Part shown: positions 1-8,982 of the stretch, piece by piece | How the letters are laid out: the number at the start of each line of letters is the position of its first letter | How positions within the stretch are numbered: position 1 is the first letter of the stretch | Source of the DNA: Lewinellaceae bacterium | Lineage (GTDB): Bacteria; Bacteroidota; Bacteroidia; Chitinophagales; Saprospiraceae | Reading direction: 5' to 3' | Length of the DNA stretch: 64,000 nt | Assembly: GCA_020636025.1 (NCBI GenBank) | Contig: JACJYQ010000007.1 | Span: 186,001 to 250,000, forward strand | Notes under the pieces: model-generated | Told to the model about the DNA's origin: nothing | Databases searched by the model: none | The model's input: the letters and a program-made list of their open reading frames with translations, nothing else | Program-made: the position numbers and the translations under genes

Positions 1-1347
1 GTCGTGTCCCCAGAATTTTTTGTCAGACAAGACTTCCTGAGCAATGTCCTCAGGTGCAAAATTTCGCCATTTATCCTTGAAGTACTCGGCATTTTCATCC
101 TGCACTGAGTGTTTGTTTTCCCGAAAGTAACATAGAAAAGCGGCAAAGCCCAAGGCAAAATACATGGGAGCAAGCTTGCCTTTCCTGTAATGCTCCAAAA
201 CCAGCGGAACATTGCGCATTTTCATTTTGGTAGAATACTGAACGGTAATGCTCGTCCAGAAATGCTCCACAAATGGATTTCTGAAGCGGTCCAACACCTG
301 GTGGGCAAATTGCTCGGCATCTTTTGTTGGAATGTCAACCGGAATTGCCGGAATGATTTCTTGAAACATCAGATTCTTGATATAGCCGGACATGGCTTCG
401 TCTTCCATGGCTTCGCTTACGGTTTGGAATCCCGCCAGGATAGCCAGGCCACAGCTAAGCGTGTGAGTGCCATTTAGTAACCTGAGTTTGCGTTCGCGAT
501 ATGTATCAATATTAGGTGCTACAATTACAGATTCCGGGTTTGCTTGCTGAAACGATAGGATTTTAGCCACCTGTTCATCACCCTCTATGGCCCAAAGGCA
601 ATATGGCTCTGACACGGTAAACAGACTGTCCTGATACCCAAGTGTTTCTTGTAGGGATTTTACCAGTTCTGGGGCAGGTTGGCCAGGTACAATGCGATCG
701 ACTAGGGAATTGCAGAAGGTGCAGGACTCTTCGAGCCATTCGATAAATCCGTATTCCAGATTGTTGAGATGAGCCAGTTCCAGAATGATCGACTCGAGTA
801 ATGAGCCATTTTTAGGCAACAACTCGGTTGGTACAATCACCAGCCCTTTTGACCTGTCGCCTTCAAAATGGCGGTATCTGGTGTATAAGAATGAGAGCAG
901 TTTACCGGGAAAAGACTCGGGCGGCGTTTCCTTAATGTCTTCTGAAACCAGTTGAATGCCGACTTCGGTTGTGTTGGAAATCACAATTTCAAGGTCGGGA
1001 CTTTCGGCTAGTTCCAAAATTTCCTTCCATTGTTTTTTTGCAGAAAGCACGCGGCTAATAGCGGATGAAATGATGTTTTCATCAATCTGTTCGCCATTTT
1101 CTATTCCGCGCAAACAAATGGTGTACAAGCCATCCTGCTTATCAAAGGCTGTTGCGCTTCCCGAGTCAGTGGATTTTACCACCACCACGCGGCCATTGAA
1201 CACTCCTTGTCGGTTTGCTTTATTGATCAAATAATCGGGGAGAGCCCTTAGCAGCGCACCGGTACCAAATTGAAGCACCTTCTCAGGAAGAGAAAAATCG
1301 GCCAACTCAGGCCGGTCTTGTAAAAACGCTTTTGAAAGATGATCCAT
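1..1347 (-). CDS. uxaB: Tagaturonate reductase (altronate oxidoreductase), C-terminus beyond window
   Basis: The minus strand is open from an ATG at 1347 to the window edge (449 codons), so the C-terminus is missing. The protein fits the NAD-dependent mannitol/altronate dehydrogenase family: an N-terminal VLQFGTGALLRALPDYL nucleotide-binding motif and the RLLNGTHTLSCGLAILAGF segment that carries the family Lys/Asn/His-type active-site region. By family knowledge it reduces tagaturonate to altronate in cytoplasmic galacturonate catabolism. It is the most downstream visible gene of the leftward pectin operon and starts only 6 bp after the GH105 gene stop. This fits co-transcription: galacturonate released by the upstream GH28 would enter here after isomerisation by UxaC, which is not in the window. 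Confidence 0.9.
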   Translation of the reverse strand, partial: MDHLSKAFLQDRPELADFSLPEKVLQFGTGALLRALPDYLINKANRQGVFNGRVVVVKSTDSGSATAFDKQDGLYTICLRGIENGEQIDENIISSAISRVLSAKKQWKEILELAESPDLEIVISNTTEVGIQLVSEDIKETPPESFPGKLLSFLYTRYRHFEGDRSKGLVIVPTELLPKNGSLLESIILELAHLNNLEYGFIEWLEESCTFCNSLVDRIVPGQPAPELVKSLQETLGYQDSLFTVSEPYCLWAIEGDEQVAKILSFQQANPESVIVAPNIDTYRERKLRLLNGTHTLSCGLAILAGFQTVSEAMEDEAMSGYIKNLMFQEIIPAIPVDIPTKDAEQFAHQVLDRFRNPFVEHFWTSITVQYSTKMKMRNVPLVLEHYRKGKLAPMYFALGFAAFLCYFRENKHSVQDENAEYFKDKWRNFAPEDIAQEVLSDKKFWGHD

Positions 1348-1353
1348 ACTTTA

Positions 1354-3624
1354 TTATTTTTTCTTGACTGCTTGCCGAGCCAGTAATTTCCAATTGTCAT
1401 CCTGTTTAACCCATACCAGCAACACATCCAACTGAACGGTTCCGGGGCCTTTACCGGCATCGTTGGTTACGGCATCAAGGCTGTGCCTCACTGTCGCGGT
1501 GTTGCCTACGACAGAAATCCTTTGTCCGGTCAGCTTTATTTCTTTGAAGTCCGATCTACCCGAAACGAGTTGATCTACAAATTCCTGTTTGTTCTCAACC
1601 TTTCCACTTGAATGACCATACGTAAGTTTATCAAGGGCGATGGCTTCCAGGGCATCCTTATCACCTGAAATTAATGCCAGGCGAAGTGTTTCTACAGCCG
1701 CAGCTACTTCTTCTTCCTGCTTGTCCAGAGGATTCTGCAAAAGCCATGCGGCCAGGTCTGAGGCTGCCCCGAAGTTGTCGAAATCATCCGGCAATTTCTT
1801 CCCGTCTACATATTCATTGTAGAGCCATGGGTCGCCTAGCGCAAAAACACGACCCTTTCCATAAGCTGCGCTGGCCATAATTACATCACCGCCTTCGGTT
1901 AGTACAGCTTTGGCAGGCGTTTCAATATCCAGTGTACTGATCTCTTTAATGTAGAGCTTGCGTCCTGTTTCGAAAACCCTGTTCATGTCAGGAATGGTGA
2001 TGGCGCCTTGCTCAAACTGGTTGTTCTTCACCATGTTGCGGTTTTTGTTGGAAAACCGTATTCCGAAGTTTTCTGCCAGTTTATTGAAATGTGAAATCTC
2101 GCAATTGCTGGTATCGTTGGCGAACATAACCAAGGTTCCTCCGGCATTAACCCAGTTTTTGATGGCAGTAATATGCTGACCTTCAATGTATTTCGGGTCT
2201 TTGGTCTCCTTAGGTGTATCCGGGTCTACAATGATGTAAACATCTGCATTTTGCAGGTTTTGTTCTGTAGGGCCTTCCATCAGGGATGTCGTGGAGGCTC
2301 CCAGGTCGCGAAATATCTGTCCCCACCAGGCAAAGCCGGAGTTCTGAAGATCATCCCATGTATAGTGAAATACTTTACCGTCTTTTATTTCGTGGTTGAA
2401 ATACTGGTCAAGCAAAACTGTCTTGCCATCTCCAAGTTTATTTGTTGGCAAACGTTCCATTTCCAGGCTGGCCAGAATAAACGGACCGGCGCCTTTCAGG
2501 TCATCTCTTCGGGTAGGTTCGGATATGTAATACTCAAAACTGCCATCGCGATACGGATTGCCGCCCAGGCCGGCCACGCTGCACACCTTATCCAGGTGCC
2601 AGCTGCGATCCTCATCCTGCACCATGAATTCGCGGATGATTCCTGCGTAGCCTTTTTGAGCTACATCCAGGTAGCTTTCGCTGATATATCCCAGTCTGAC
2701 CGCTTTTAACAGGCAATAGGTAAACATACAGGATGCAGAGGCCTCGAGATAGTTTCCTTTTTTATCGCTCATATCCAACACCTGATACCATAGTCCGCTT
2801 TTGCTGTCTTGAACACTGGAGACTGCCTGTGCCAGGCGATTGAGGATGGCGATGATCTCTTTCCTTTTTGGATGATCGGTTGGGAAATAATCGAGTACAT
2901 CTACGAGGGCCATGCTGTACCAGCCCATGGCCCTTCCCCAGAAATGAGGCGAGGTGCCAGTATTTTTGTTGGCCCATCGCTGCTCTTTGCTTTCGTCCCA
3001 GGCGTGATAGAGCAACCCTGTTTTAGGATCTCTTGTATGGGATTCCACCCAGATGAACTGATTGGCGATGTCATCAAAATTCTTTGGTTCGTTGAAAAGC
3101 AGACTGTATTCGGCATAAAAGGGCTCGCCCATGTACAGGCCATCCAGCCACATCTGCCAGGGGTACCGTTTTTTGTGCCAGAACCCGCCTTCCTTGGTTC
3201 GCGGATGTTCGTCGAGTTGGGAGCGCAGAAGTTGTGCTGCCTTGCGGTATTTTTCCTTTCCGGTTTGCTGCCACAACATCAAAACAGGTCTGCCAGGCGT
3301 AATATGGTCTATGTTGAAAACGTCTTTTTTGTACGTGCGTATGTCGCCATCCTCCTGGACATACAGATCCATTTGTTTTTGGATGTAATCAAAATACACG
3401 CCTTTACCCGTGCTACGCCACACCTGTTCAATGCTTTTCATGAACAGGCCCAGTTCGTAATCCCAACGAGCCGGTTTTTCCTTGTTATAGCAAAATGAAT
3501 CGGCGTGGGTTGTCATCAGGGTTTGAGCCATTCGCTCCGACCATTTTTCAGGATTCTGTGCCTGAAGAATGGAGATGCTGGCTGCAAAAAAAAGTGCGGT
3601 AAATATGGATGGTCTTATCTTCAT
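1354..3624 (-). CDS. Secreted GH105 unsaturated uronyl hydrolase with GATase-like and NTF2-like C-terminal domains
   Basis: The 756-residue product has a signal peptide (about 1-22, ending LQAQ). A GH105 (alpha/alpha)6 domain spans about 25-385, with the family's catalytic Asp in MWLDGLYMGEPFY and the conserved HFWGRAMGWY. By family knowledge it removes the delta-4,5-unsaturated uronic acid from oligomers made by pectin or rhamnogalacturonan lyases. GH105 proteins are usually about 350-400 residues; here about 240 residues resembling a DUF4350/glutamine-amidotransferase-like fold follow (for example KNWVNAGGTLVMFAND and YGKGRVFALGDPWL), then a DUF4440/SnoaL-type NTF2-like domain from about 637 to the end. 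The functions of the extra domains are not known. The start ATG overlaps the stop of the upstream CE12-GH28 gene (ATGA), indicating translational coupling. Confidence 0.9.
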   Translation of the reverse strand: MKIRPSIFTALFFAASISILQAQNPEKWSERMAQTLMTTHADSFCYNKEKPARWDYELGLFMKSIEQVWRSTGKGVYFDYIQKQMDLYVQEDGDIRTYKKDVFNIDHITPGRPVLMLWQQTGKEKYRKAAQLLRSQLDEHPRTKEGGFWHKKRYPWQMWLDGLYMGEPFYAEYSLLFNEPKNFDDIANQFIWVESHTRDPKTGLLYHAWDESKEQRWANKNTGTSPHFWGRAMGWYSMALVDVLDYFPTDHPKRKEIIAILNRLAQAVSSVQDSKSGLWYQVLDMSDKKGNYLEASASCMFTYCLLKAVRLGYISESYLDVAQKGYAGIIREFMVQDEDRSWHLDKVCSVAGLGGNPYRDGSFEYYISEPTRRDDLKGAGPFILASLEMERLPTNKLGDGKTVLLDQYFNHEIKDGKVFHYTWDDLQNSGFAWWGQIFRDLGASTTSLMEGPTEQNLQNADVYIIVDPDTPKETKDPKYIEGQHITAIKNWVNAGGTLVMFANDTSNCEISHFNKLAENFGIRFSNKNRNMVKNNQFEQGAITIPDMNRVFETGRKLYIKEISTLDIETPAKAVLTEGGDVIMASAAYGKGRVFALGDPWLYNEYVDGKKLPDDFDNFGAASDLAAWLLQNPLDKQEEEVAAAVETLRLALISGDKDALEAIALDKLTYGHSSGKVENKQEFVDQLVSGRSDFKEIKLTGQRISVVGNTATVRHSLDAVTNDAGKGPGTVQLDVLLVWVKQDDNWKLLARQAVKKK

Positions 3625-5942
3625 TTCTTGTTGATGATTCCGTGAGGGACGCCTTCTCCAAATCCGATCCCCAGGGCTTCGGCATTGGTATTTTTTAGAT
3701 TGATGGAAGTATTTCCTACTCCTTCTACCTGAAGGAATTTATTTGCTTTTCCTCCAATCTTCATGTTTTCAAAACTCAGATTCCGAACACCTTTGGCCAG
3801 AATACCTGGTTCCTCTTTGTCTGTGTGCAGCGTAATGTTATCGAGGTGAATGCCATTTGATTCTACACAAGTGATGCCGTGAGTGGTATGAAAAACACTA
3901 TTACTGATGTTCACGTTTTGCACGTTCATTTCCGGCAATCCCTGTGCGTACAAGGCGTATTGCCCTCCCTTGCAGGCAATGTTTTGAATGTAAAAGTTTC
4001 TGAACACGGGTGTTTCCTCAGTAACCGGTTTTTTGTCCATTTGAGGGTTTTTTAAGGCTTCTGCAGCCTCTTTACCGTTGTAGTACATATCAAACAAGAT
4101 GGCCTCAGAAGGAATATCTGTCATGTTGATGTCTGTGATGTAGATGTTTTCCACTACACCGCCCCGGCCTCTGGTGGTCTTGAATCGAAGGCCGATGTCA
4201 GAACCCAGGAAGGTGCAGTTGCTCACAAAGATGTTGTTTACACCACCCGACATTTCTGAACCAACCACAAATCCACCATGGGCCTTGTACACCTTGCAAC
4301 CGGTCACAAAACCATCGGAGGTGGGTACACCGCGTTTGCGCCCTTCTTCATTGCGACCCGATTTGATGCATACGCCGTCATCGCCTGTGTCAAATACACA
4401 GTCTTCTATGTTGAAATAACGAGTGCTTTCTACATCCACACCATCGCCATTTTGCGCATAGGAAGGATTTTTCACCGTTACATTCCGTAGCGTCAGATGT
4501 TTGCAAAGCAAAGGGTGAATGGTCCAGGCAGGTGAATTCTGAAAGGTGGGTCCGTCAATCATCACCACATTGCAGTTGCGCAGACTCACCATGTTTGGAC
4601 GAAGAAATTCCTTGATCTCCATGGCCTTGGCTTCGTCAAACCCTTCGTCTATCACGCCGGGGCGATTCATAGTGGAACCTTTCAGCGCCCTTTCGGTTGG
4701 GTACCAGGTTGATTTTGATTCGTCAAGGACGCCACCGCTGGACGTGATTTGTTTCCACTCGCTTTGGGTAACCTTTGATTTTTTTAGTGGTCTCCAGGCG
4801 AGTCCGGCGCCATCAAAGATGCCATCGCCGGTAATGGCAATGTTTTCAAGATCCATACCGCTCAAGGGCGACTGGTTGCGGATAGCATCCAGACCTTCCC
4901 AATTGGTGCGAACAAGTGGGTATTGATCCTGATCTTCCGTGAATTGAACCAGGGCACCTCTTTCCAAATGCAGGTTCACATAACTTTGAAGAGTGATTGG
5001 TCCGGTTAGCCATAAGCCGGCTGGGATAAGAACCACACCTCCTCCGTGACTGGCACAGGAATCGATGGCTGTATTGATGGCTTTTGTATTCAACTCAATT
5101 CCTCCTGCAACAGCTCCATAGTCCCGGATATCAAAGGTGTCCTTGTGAAACTCAGGGGTGTTGACAATCGGCAATTCGTACGTGTACTTGCCAGGGAAGG
5201 CTGTTTTCTTTAGAAAGGCTGCAAGCGGCAATTCAATTTCTCTGATTCCTTCTGCCACCAAAGAAGCCACCATTTTTGCCCCAAATGGTCTGAAGTGCGT
5301 ATTGTCGTTTAGTCCATCAGGACGATTTGGATATACCCCGGCCTTTAAGTTCATGAACATGGCTTTGGAGTCATCAGGCCCCAGCTTCTCCAACAAGGCT
5401 TTGCTTTTCGCCCAGAGGTCGATCATGGGTACTTTTTCCGATTTTGCTACTTCACGGACAACGGAAGGATAATCCCCATGCTTGTCTACAAACCCGCCAT
5501 TTGAATCAAAATTCCGGCGTACAACCGGCGTAAGCAATACCGGTTGGGCACCTTTTGCTCTGATTTCTGAAATGAACCTCTTCAAGTTGGCTCTGTAATC
5601 TGTCTGAGCCGGTGCATACCGTGTTGTATCACTTTCTTTAGAGTCGTTGTGTCCAAACTGCATAAAGACATAGTCGCCGGGTTTCACATTTTTCATCATG
5701 GCATCCCAATGGCCCAGAGTTCTAAAACTTTTGGTAGATCTCCCATTGACGGCATGGTTTTCAAATCTCACCTCCGTTGTATCGAAAAGATCAGGGATGG
5801 CCATTCCCCATCCGTGCTCCGGATAGGCAGATTCTTTTTTCTGCGACATGGTAGAATCGCCTGCCAGAAAAACAGTAGGGCGCTCTTTTTGGTCGAATGA
5901 CAAGACAAATAAAGGAAAAAGAAGAAGGAGTATATTTCTCAC
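3621..5942 (-). CDS. Rhamnogalacturonan acetylesterase (CE12) fused to GH28 polygalacturonase
   Basis: This is a two-enzyme protein of 773 residues. After a signal peptide (about 1-16) comes an SGNH esterase: Ser30 in AGDSTM, the block III FGHND (to about 100), and the block V pair Asp213/His216 in NDNTHF, as in CE12 rhamnogalacturonan acetylesterases. From about 268 a GH28 right-handed beta-helix follows with all signature blocks: NGDGVD (498-503), DTGDD (518-522), HGG (555-557) and the later RFK. By family knowledge it should deacetylate and hydrolyse galacturonan or rhamnogalacturonan main chain. No T9SS sorting domain is visible, so a periplasmic location is likely. It sits 11 bp downstream of kduI and overlaps the GH105 start. 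Confidence 0.93.
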   Translation of the reverse strand: MRNILLLLFPLFVLSFDQKERPTVFLAGDSTMSQKKESAYPEHGWGMAIPDLFDTTEVRFENHAVNGRSTKSFRTLGHWDAMMKNVKPGDYVFMQFGHNDSKESDTTRYAPAQTDYRANLKRFISEIRAKGAQPVLLTPVVRRNFDSNGGFVDKHGDYPSVVREVAKSEKVPMIDLWAKSKALLEKLGPDDSKAMFMNLKAGVYPNRPDGLNDNTHFRPFGAKMVASLVAEGIREIELPLAAFLKKTAFPGKYTYELPIVNTPEFHKDTFDIRDYGAVAGGIELNTKAINTAIDSCASHGGGVVLIPAGLWLTGPITLQSYVNLHLERGALVQFTEDQDQYPLVRTNWEGLDAIRNQSPLSGMDLENIAITGDGIFDGAGLAWRPLKKSKVTQSEWKQITSSGGVLDESKSTWYPTERALKGSTMNRPGVIDEGFDEAKAMEIKEFLRPNMVSLRNCNVVMIDGPTFQNSPAWTIHPLLCKHLTLRNVTVKNPSYAQNGDGVDVESTRYFNIEDCVFDTGDDGVCIKSGRNEEGRKRGVPTSDGFVTGCKVYKAHGGFVVGSEMSGGVNNIFVSNCTFLGSDIGLRFKTTRGRGGVVENIYITDINMTDIPSEAILFDMYYNGKEAAEALKNPQMDKKPVTEETPVFRNFYIQNIACKGGQYALYAQGLPEMNVQNVNISNSVFHTTHGITCVESNGIHLDNITLHTDKEEPGILAKGVRNLSFENMKIGGKANKFLQVEGVGNTSINLKNTNAEALGIGFGEGVPHGIINKK

Positions 5943-5953
5943 GCTGGTTAAGT

Positions 5954-6784
5954 TTAAGCCAATTCTGAAAGTGTCAAAAGGTCCATATCGGCAAATGACT
6001 GGTTCTCACCGGCCATTCCCCAGATAAACGAATATGCCATGGTGCCGCAGCCGGCATGTATGCTCCATGGTGGCGAAATGGCCGCCTGGTGATTTTCCAT
6101 CCAAAGGTGCCGGGTTTCATCAGGGCGACCCATCAGATGGAGCACCCGTTGATCCGCTGGCACGTCGAAATAACAATACACCTCCATGCGGCGGTCGTGT
6201 GTATGCGGCGGCATGGTATTCCAAACGCTTCCGTTTTCGAGGGTGGTAAGTCCCATCACCAGCTGGCAGCTTTCAATACCATCCGGGTGGATGTATTTGT
6301 ATATCGTGCGTGCATTGGCGGTTTCGGCCGAGCCTAAACTGTTTGGATTCGCTTCTGCTGCAGTCATCAGACGGTTTTCACATACTCTGTGTGCCGGACT
6401 GCTCAGAAAAAAGAACTGAGCCGGGTTTTGAGCCGAGTTGCTACTGAAATGTACTTTTTGGGTTCCCTTTCCCAGGTACACACAATCCAGTTTGTCGAGT
6501 TTGTAGTTTTCAGCACCGGCTGAGATGCTTCCCGGGCCACCCACATTAATGATCCCTATTTCCCGTCTTTCCAGAAAAAAATCAGCCCTCAATTCAGCAG
6601 GCGCCTCCAGTGCAAGCGTTTTATCTAGAGGAAATGCCCCGCCAACGATCATTCTGTCGTAATGGCTGTAAGTCAGTGTTATTTCGTTTTTTGAAAACAG
6701 GTTTTGCACCAGAAATTCATTTCTTAGTGCGGCTGTATCCATGGTGGCCACTTCTCGCGGACTGCATGCCTGCCTAATGTTCAT
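5954..6784 (-). CDS. kduI: 5-keto-4-deoxyuronate isomerase
   Basis: The 276-residue product is full length for KduI. The metal ligands of this cupin-like isomerase are visible: His194, His196 and Glu201 in PPHTHDRRMEVY and His243 in WSIHAGCGTMAYSFIWGM. By established pathway knowledge it converts 4-deoxy-L-threo-5-hexosulose uronate (formed spontaneously from unsaturated galacturonate released by GH105 enzymes) to 2,5-diketo-3-deoxygluconate, which the neighbouring KduD reduces. It lies 124 bp downstream of kduD, across an AT-rich spacer filled with copies of a dispersed repeat, and 11 bp upstream of the CE12-GH28 gene. Confidence 0.96.
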   Translation of the reverse strand: MNIRQACSPREVATMDTAALRNEFLVQNLFSKNEITLTYSHYDRMIVGGAFPLDKTLALEAPAELRADFFLERREIGIINVGGPGSISAGAENYKLDKLDCVYLGKGTQKVHFSSNSAQNPAQFFFLSSPAHRVCENRLMTAAEANPNSLGSAETANARTIYKYIHPDGIESCQLVMGLTTLENGSVWNTMPPHTHDRRMEVYCYFDVPADQRVLHLMGRPDETRHLWMENHQAAISPPWSIHAGCGTMAYSFIWGMAGENQSFADMDLLTLSELA

Positions 6785-6908
6785 AAAATACTGTTGGTTT
6801 ATTGCCTGGCAGAATTAGCTAATAAGCTAATTAGCCAATTAGCTAATTTTTAAATTTTACATTAGCTAATTATCTCATTATCGAATTAGCTAATTATCAC
6901 ATTAAAGA
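6785..6908. repeat. AT-rich dispersed repeat between kduD and kduI
   Basis: The spacer contains multiple TTAGCTAAT palindromic cores. Two near-identical 20-bp units, differing at one position, lie at 6861-6880 and 6884-6903 (ATTAGCTAATTATC followed by T or A and CATTA). The same unit recurs about 43 kb away at 49971-50006 and in part (TAATTATCACATTA) at 10351-10364. It is not coding; function unknown. Confidence 0.7.
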
Positions 6909-7676
6909 TCATCTTCCCATCCAACCGCCATCTACGGTCAGAATGGTTCCGTTTACATAATCAGAGGCATCTGAAGCCAGAAAGACAACCGGACCTTTGA
7001 AGTCGTTGGGTGTTCCCCAGCGACCAGCCGGTATTCTGTCGAGAATGGCTTTGTTTCGAACAGCGTCTTCCCGAAGCGCTTTGGTATTATCGGTGGCTAT
7101 GTAACCAGGGGCAATGCCATTCACTTGAACCCCTTTGGAGGCCCATTCATTGGCCAGGGCTTTTACCAAGCTGCCCACGGCGCCTTTGCTTGCAGCGTAC
7201 CCCGGCACATTTATGCCACCTTGAAATGTTAACAGGGATGCGGTGAAAATGATTTTTCCGCCACCCTTTCTCACCATATCTGCTCCAAATTCGCGGGAAA
7301 GGATAAATGGCGCATCCAGATTTATATCCAGCACCTTATCCCAGTATTCATCCGGGTGTTCGGCAGCAGGTGCACGCATGATGGTTCCTGCATTATTAAT
7401 CAGAATATCAAGATGCGTAAAATCACTTTTAACCTGTTGAATAAAGCCATACAGGCTGTCCCGATTGGAAAAATCTGCTTGATACGTGTGAAATTTTCTT
7501 CCCAAAGCCCTGACTTTGAGCGCCACATCACTGTCATCTCTCAGGCTGTGGGAAACACCTATAATATCAGCGCCAGCTTCAGCCAGTCCAATCGCCATAC
7601 TTTCTCCGATGCCCTTGGAACAGCCCGTAACCAGGGCTATTTTACCGTGAAGATCAAAAAAGGATGGAACTGGCAT
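6909..7676 (-). CDS. kduD: 2-deoxy-D-gluconate 3-dehydrogenase / 2-dehydro-3-deoxygluconate 5-dehydrogenase
   Basis: This is a 255-residue classical short-chain dehydrogenase. It has the TGCSKGIG nucleotide-binding motif (17-24), the NNAG motif (about 94-97) and the catalytic Ser147, Tyr160 and Lys164 (YAASK). Assignment to KduD rests on the family-typical N-terminus (FDLHGKIALVTG), the C-terminus (TILTVDGGWMGR) and adjacency to kduI. It reduces 2,5-diketo-3-deoxygluconate to 2-keto-3-deoxygluconate. It is the first gene of the leftward pectin operon, starting about 120 bp downstream of the 30-bp putative LacI-family element at 7799-7828. Confidence 0.93.
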   Translation of the reverse strand: MPVPSFFDLHGKIALVTGCSKGIGESMAIGLAEAGADIIGVSHSLRDDSDVALKVRALGRKFHTYQADFSNRDSLYGFIQQVKSDFTHLDILINNAGTIMRAPAAEHPDEYWDKVLDINLDAPFILSREFGADMVRKGGGKIIFTASLLTFQGGINVPGYAASKGAVGSLVKALANEWASKGVQVNGIAPGYIATDNTKALREDAVRNKAILDRIPAGRWGTPNDFKGPVVFLASDASDYVNGTILTVDGGWMGR

Positions 7677-7747
7677 AAAAAGAATATTAAGGATAGAAAG
7701 TGGCAGGTACAGCGAATAAAATTTTACAATAATCCCTGTCCTTAGTG

Positions 7748-7784
7748 GAAAGGTAGTTTTTAGCCTGAGCTTTCAGCAAACAAA
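7748..7784 (-). promoter_or_regulatory. Putative promoter of the kduD-kduI-CE12/GH28-GH105-uxaB operon
   Basis: Reading the minus strand, TTTG (7780-7777) is followed after 21 bp by TACCTTTC (7755-7748). This matches the Bacteroidota -33/-7 pattern TTTG...TAnnTTTG at all but the last base. It lies exactly 43 bp downstream of the 30-bp conserved element, the same spacing as in front of the pectate lyase operon. Confidence 0.55.
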
Positions 7785-7798
7785 TGCCTGTATTTTTC

Positions 7799-7828
7799 TA
7801 CGCAATCGTTATCGGGAACGTTCCCAAT
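7799..7828 (-). promoter_or_regulatory. Putative LacI-family operator, copy 1 (pectin regulon element)
   Basis: The core is a perfect 12-bp palindrome GGGAACGTTCCC at 7814-7825. On the minus strand it is followed directly by the CG-centred half-symmetric GATAACGATTGC. The full 30 bp are identical to 44845-44874 in front of the pectate lyase gene, in the same orientation relative to the downstream operon. CG-centred palindromes are typical of LacI-family sites, and a LacI-type gene begins 68 bp to the right. That the two belong together is inference. Confidence 0.75.
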
Positions 7829-7861
7829 TGGTGGACTGTATTTAGCTAATGTTAAAAATGC

Positions 7862-7869
7862 TATCTTTG
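7862..7869 (+). promoter_or_regulatory. -7 element of the LacI-type regulator gene
   Basis: TATCTTTG is a perfect match to the Bacteroidota -7 consensus TAnnTTTG. It lies downstream of the first in-frame ATG (7849) and 27 bp upstream of the ATG at 7897. This supports 7897 as the real translation start. The 30-bp operator ends 33 bp upstream, compatible with autoregulation. Confidence 0.6.
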
Positions 7870-7896
7870 ATCGTTGAAGATTGTAGCCCTGCATTC

Positions 7897-8916
7897 ATGG
7901 ACAACATTACCATAAAAGACATTGCCAAAGCACTTAACCTTTCTACTTCTACGGTGTCGCGGGCTTTGCGAGACAGTTATGAGATAAGCCCTGAAACCAA
8001 ACGGATGGTGTTGGAATACGCTGAGAGGATGCATTATCGCCCCAATCCCATTGCCCTGAGTCTGAAGGAGAACCGCAGCCAGTCCATTGGCGTAATGGTT
8101 CCAGAAATTGCCAATAACTATTTTTCCCAGGCCATTAATGGTATTGAAGCAGCCGCTTATGAAAGAGGCTATCACGTAGTCATTAGCCAAAGTCAGGAAT
8201 CATACGAACGGGAAATAGCGGAAGTTGAACATTTAGCTTCCCGAAGAGTAGATGGCTTGCTGATGTCCCTTTCCAGCCACACAGCAGATGTGAGCCATTT
8301 AAAATCACTTCAGTCAAGAGGTATGCCTCTGGTGTTTTTTGACCGAATCCCATCAGACATTGAAACCCATAAGGTAATAGCAGATAATAAGGGAGGCGCC
8401 TTTGAAGCAGCAGACCATCTACTAGAAACGGGACGCAGAAGTATTGCGCACATTACCAGCCAGCCAGGCTTGTTTATTACTCGTGAGCGATTGCAGGGGT
8501 ATAAAGATGCCTTGCAGAAACATAATGTGCCATTCCGGGAGGAGTTGGTAAAATATTGCAGCTATGCCAGCGATGAGGTAGAGCGCAATATCGATGCGTT
8601 ATTTTCTTTGCCGCAGCCCCCGGATGCTTTTTTTACGGCATCTGATCGCCTTGCTTTACCATATTATGCCGGGTTGAAAAAACGCGGATTTCGAATCCCG
8701 GAGGATGTGGCGTTTTTGGGGTATTTCAACCTCAATGTATCCGACTTGCTGGATCCACCCATGAGCGTGGTGGTACAGCCCGCCTTTGAAATGGGTCATA
8801 AAGCAGCTGAACTCTTGTTGGATCTGATAGAGGCTAAACAGAAGCCGGATGCCTATCAAACGGTGAACCTTTCGACAAAACTCATTATTAGAGGGTCGTC
8901 ACTGGGTAAAGAATAA
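7897..8916 (+). CDS. LacI-family transcriptional regulator of the pectin locus
   Basis: The product has an N-terminal LacI helix-turn-helix (MDNITIKDIAKALNLSTSTV, then SRALRD) followed by a periplasmic-binding-protein-like effector domain that starts near SIGVMVPEIANNYFSQAING. It is 339 residues from the ATG at 7897. An upstream in-frame ATG at 7849 is disfavoured because the -7 box lies between the two and LacI proteins normally begin a few residues before the helix-turn-helix. It is divergent from the uronate operon, with the palindromic 30-bp element in between. Inferred role: senses a uronate or pectin intermediate and controls both pectin loci. The effector cannot be read from the sequence. 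Confidence 0.92.
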   Translation: MDNITIKDIAKALNLSTSTVSRALRDSYEISPETKRMVLEYAERMHYRPNPIALSLKENRSQSIGVMVPEIANNYFSQAINGIEAAAYERGYHVVISQSQESYEREIAEVEHLASRRVDGLLMSLSSHTADVSHLKSLQSRGMPLVFFDRIPSDIETHKVIADNKGGAFEAADHLLETGRRSIAHITSQPGLFITRERLQGYKDALQKHNVPFREELVKYCSYASDEVERNIDALFSLPQPPDAFFTASDRLALPYYAGLKKRGFRIPEDVAFLGYFNLNVSDLLDPPMSVVVQPAFEMGHKAAELLLDLIEAKQKPDAYQTVNLSTKLIIRGSSLGKE

Positions 8917-8982
8917 TTTTACCATATTAATATTGCAGCCATTTAATAGCTAGCGGGTTCAAACTGCTGGCACTTATCAAAT

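Noticed and set aside
2809..3498. 229-codon plus-strand open frame opposite the GH105 gene
   Set aside because: Antisense shadow; the GH105 frame has all family motifs.
7849..7896. Upstream ATG (7849) as the start of the LacI-type regulator
   Set aside because: A perfect -7 box at 7862-7869 lies inside this stretch, and the extra 16 residues precede a canonical LacI N-terminus.
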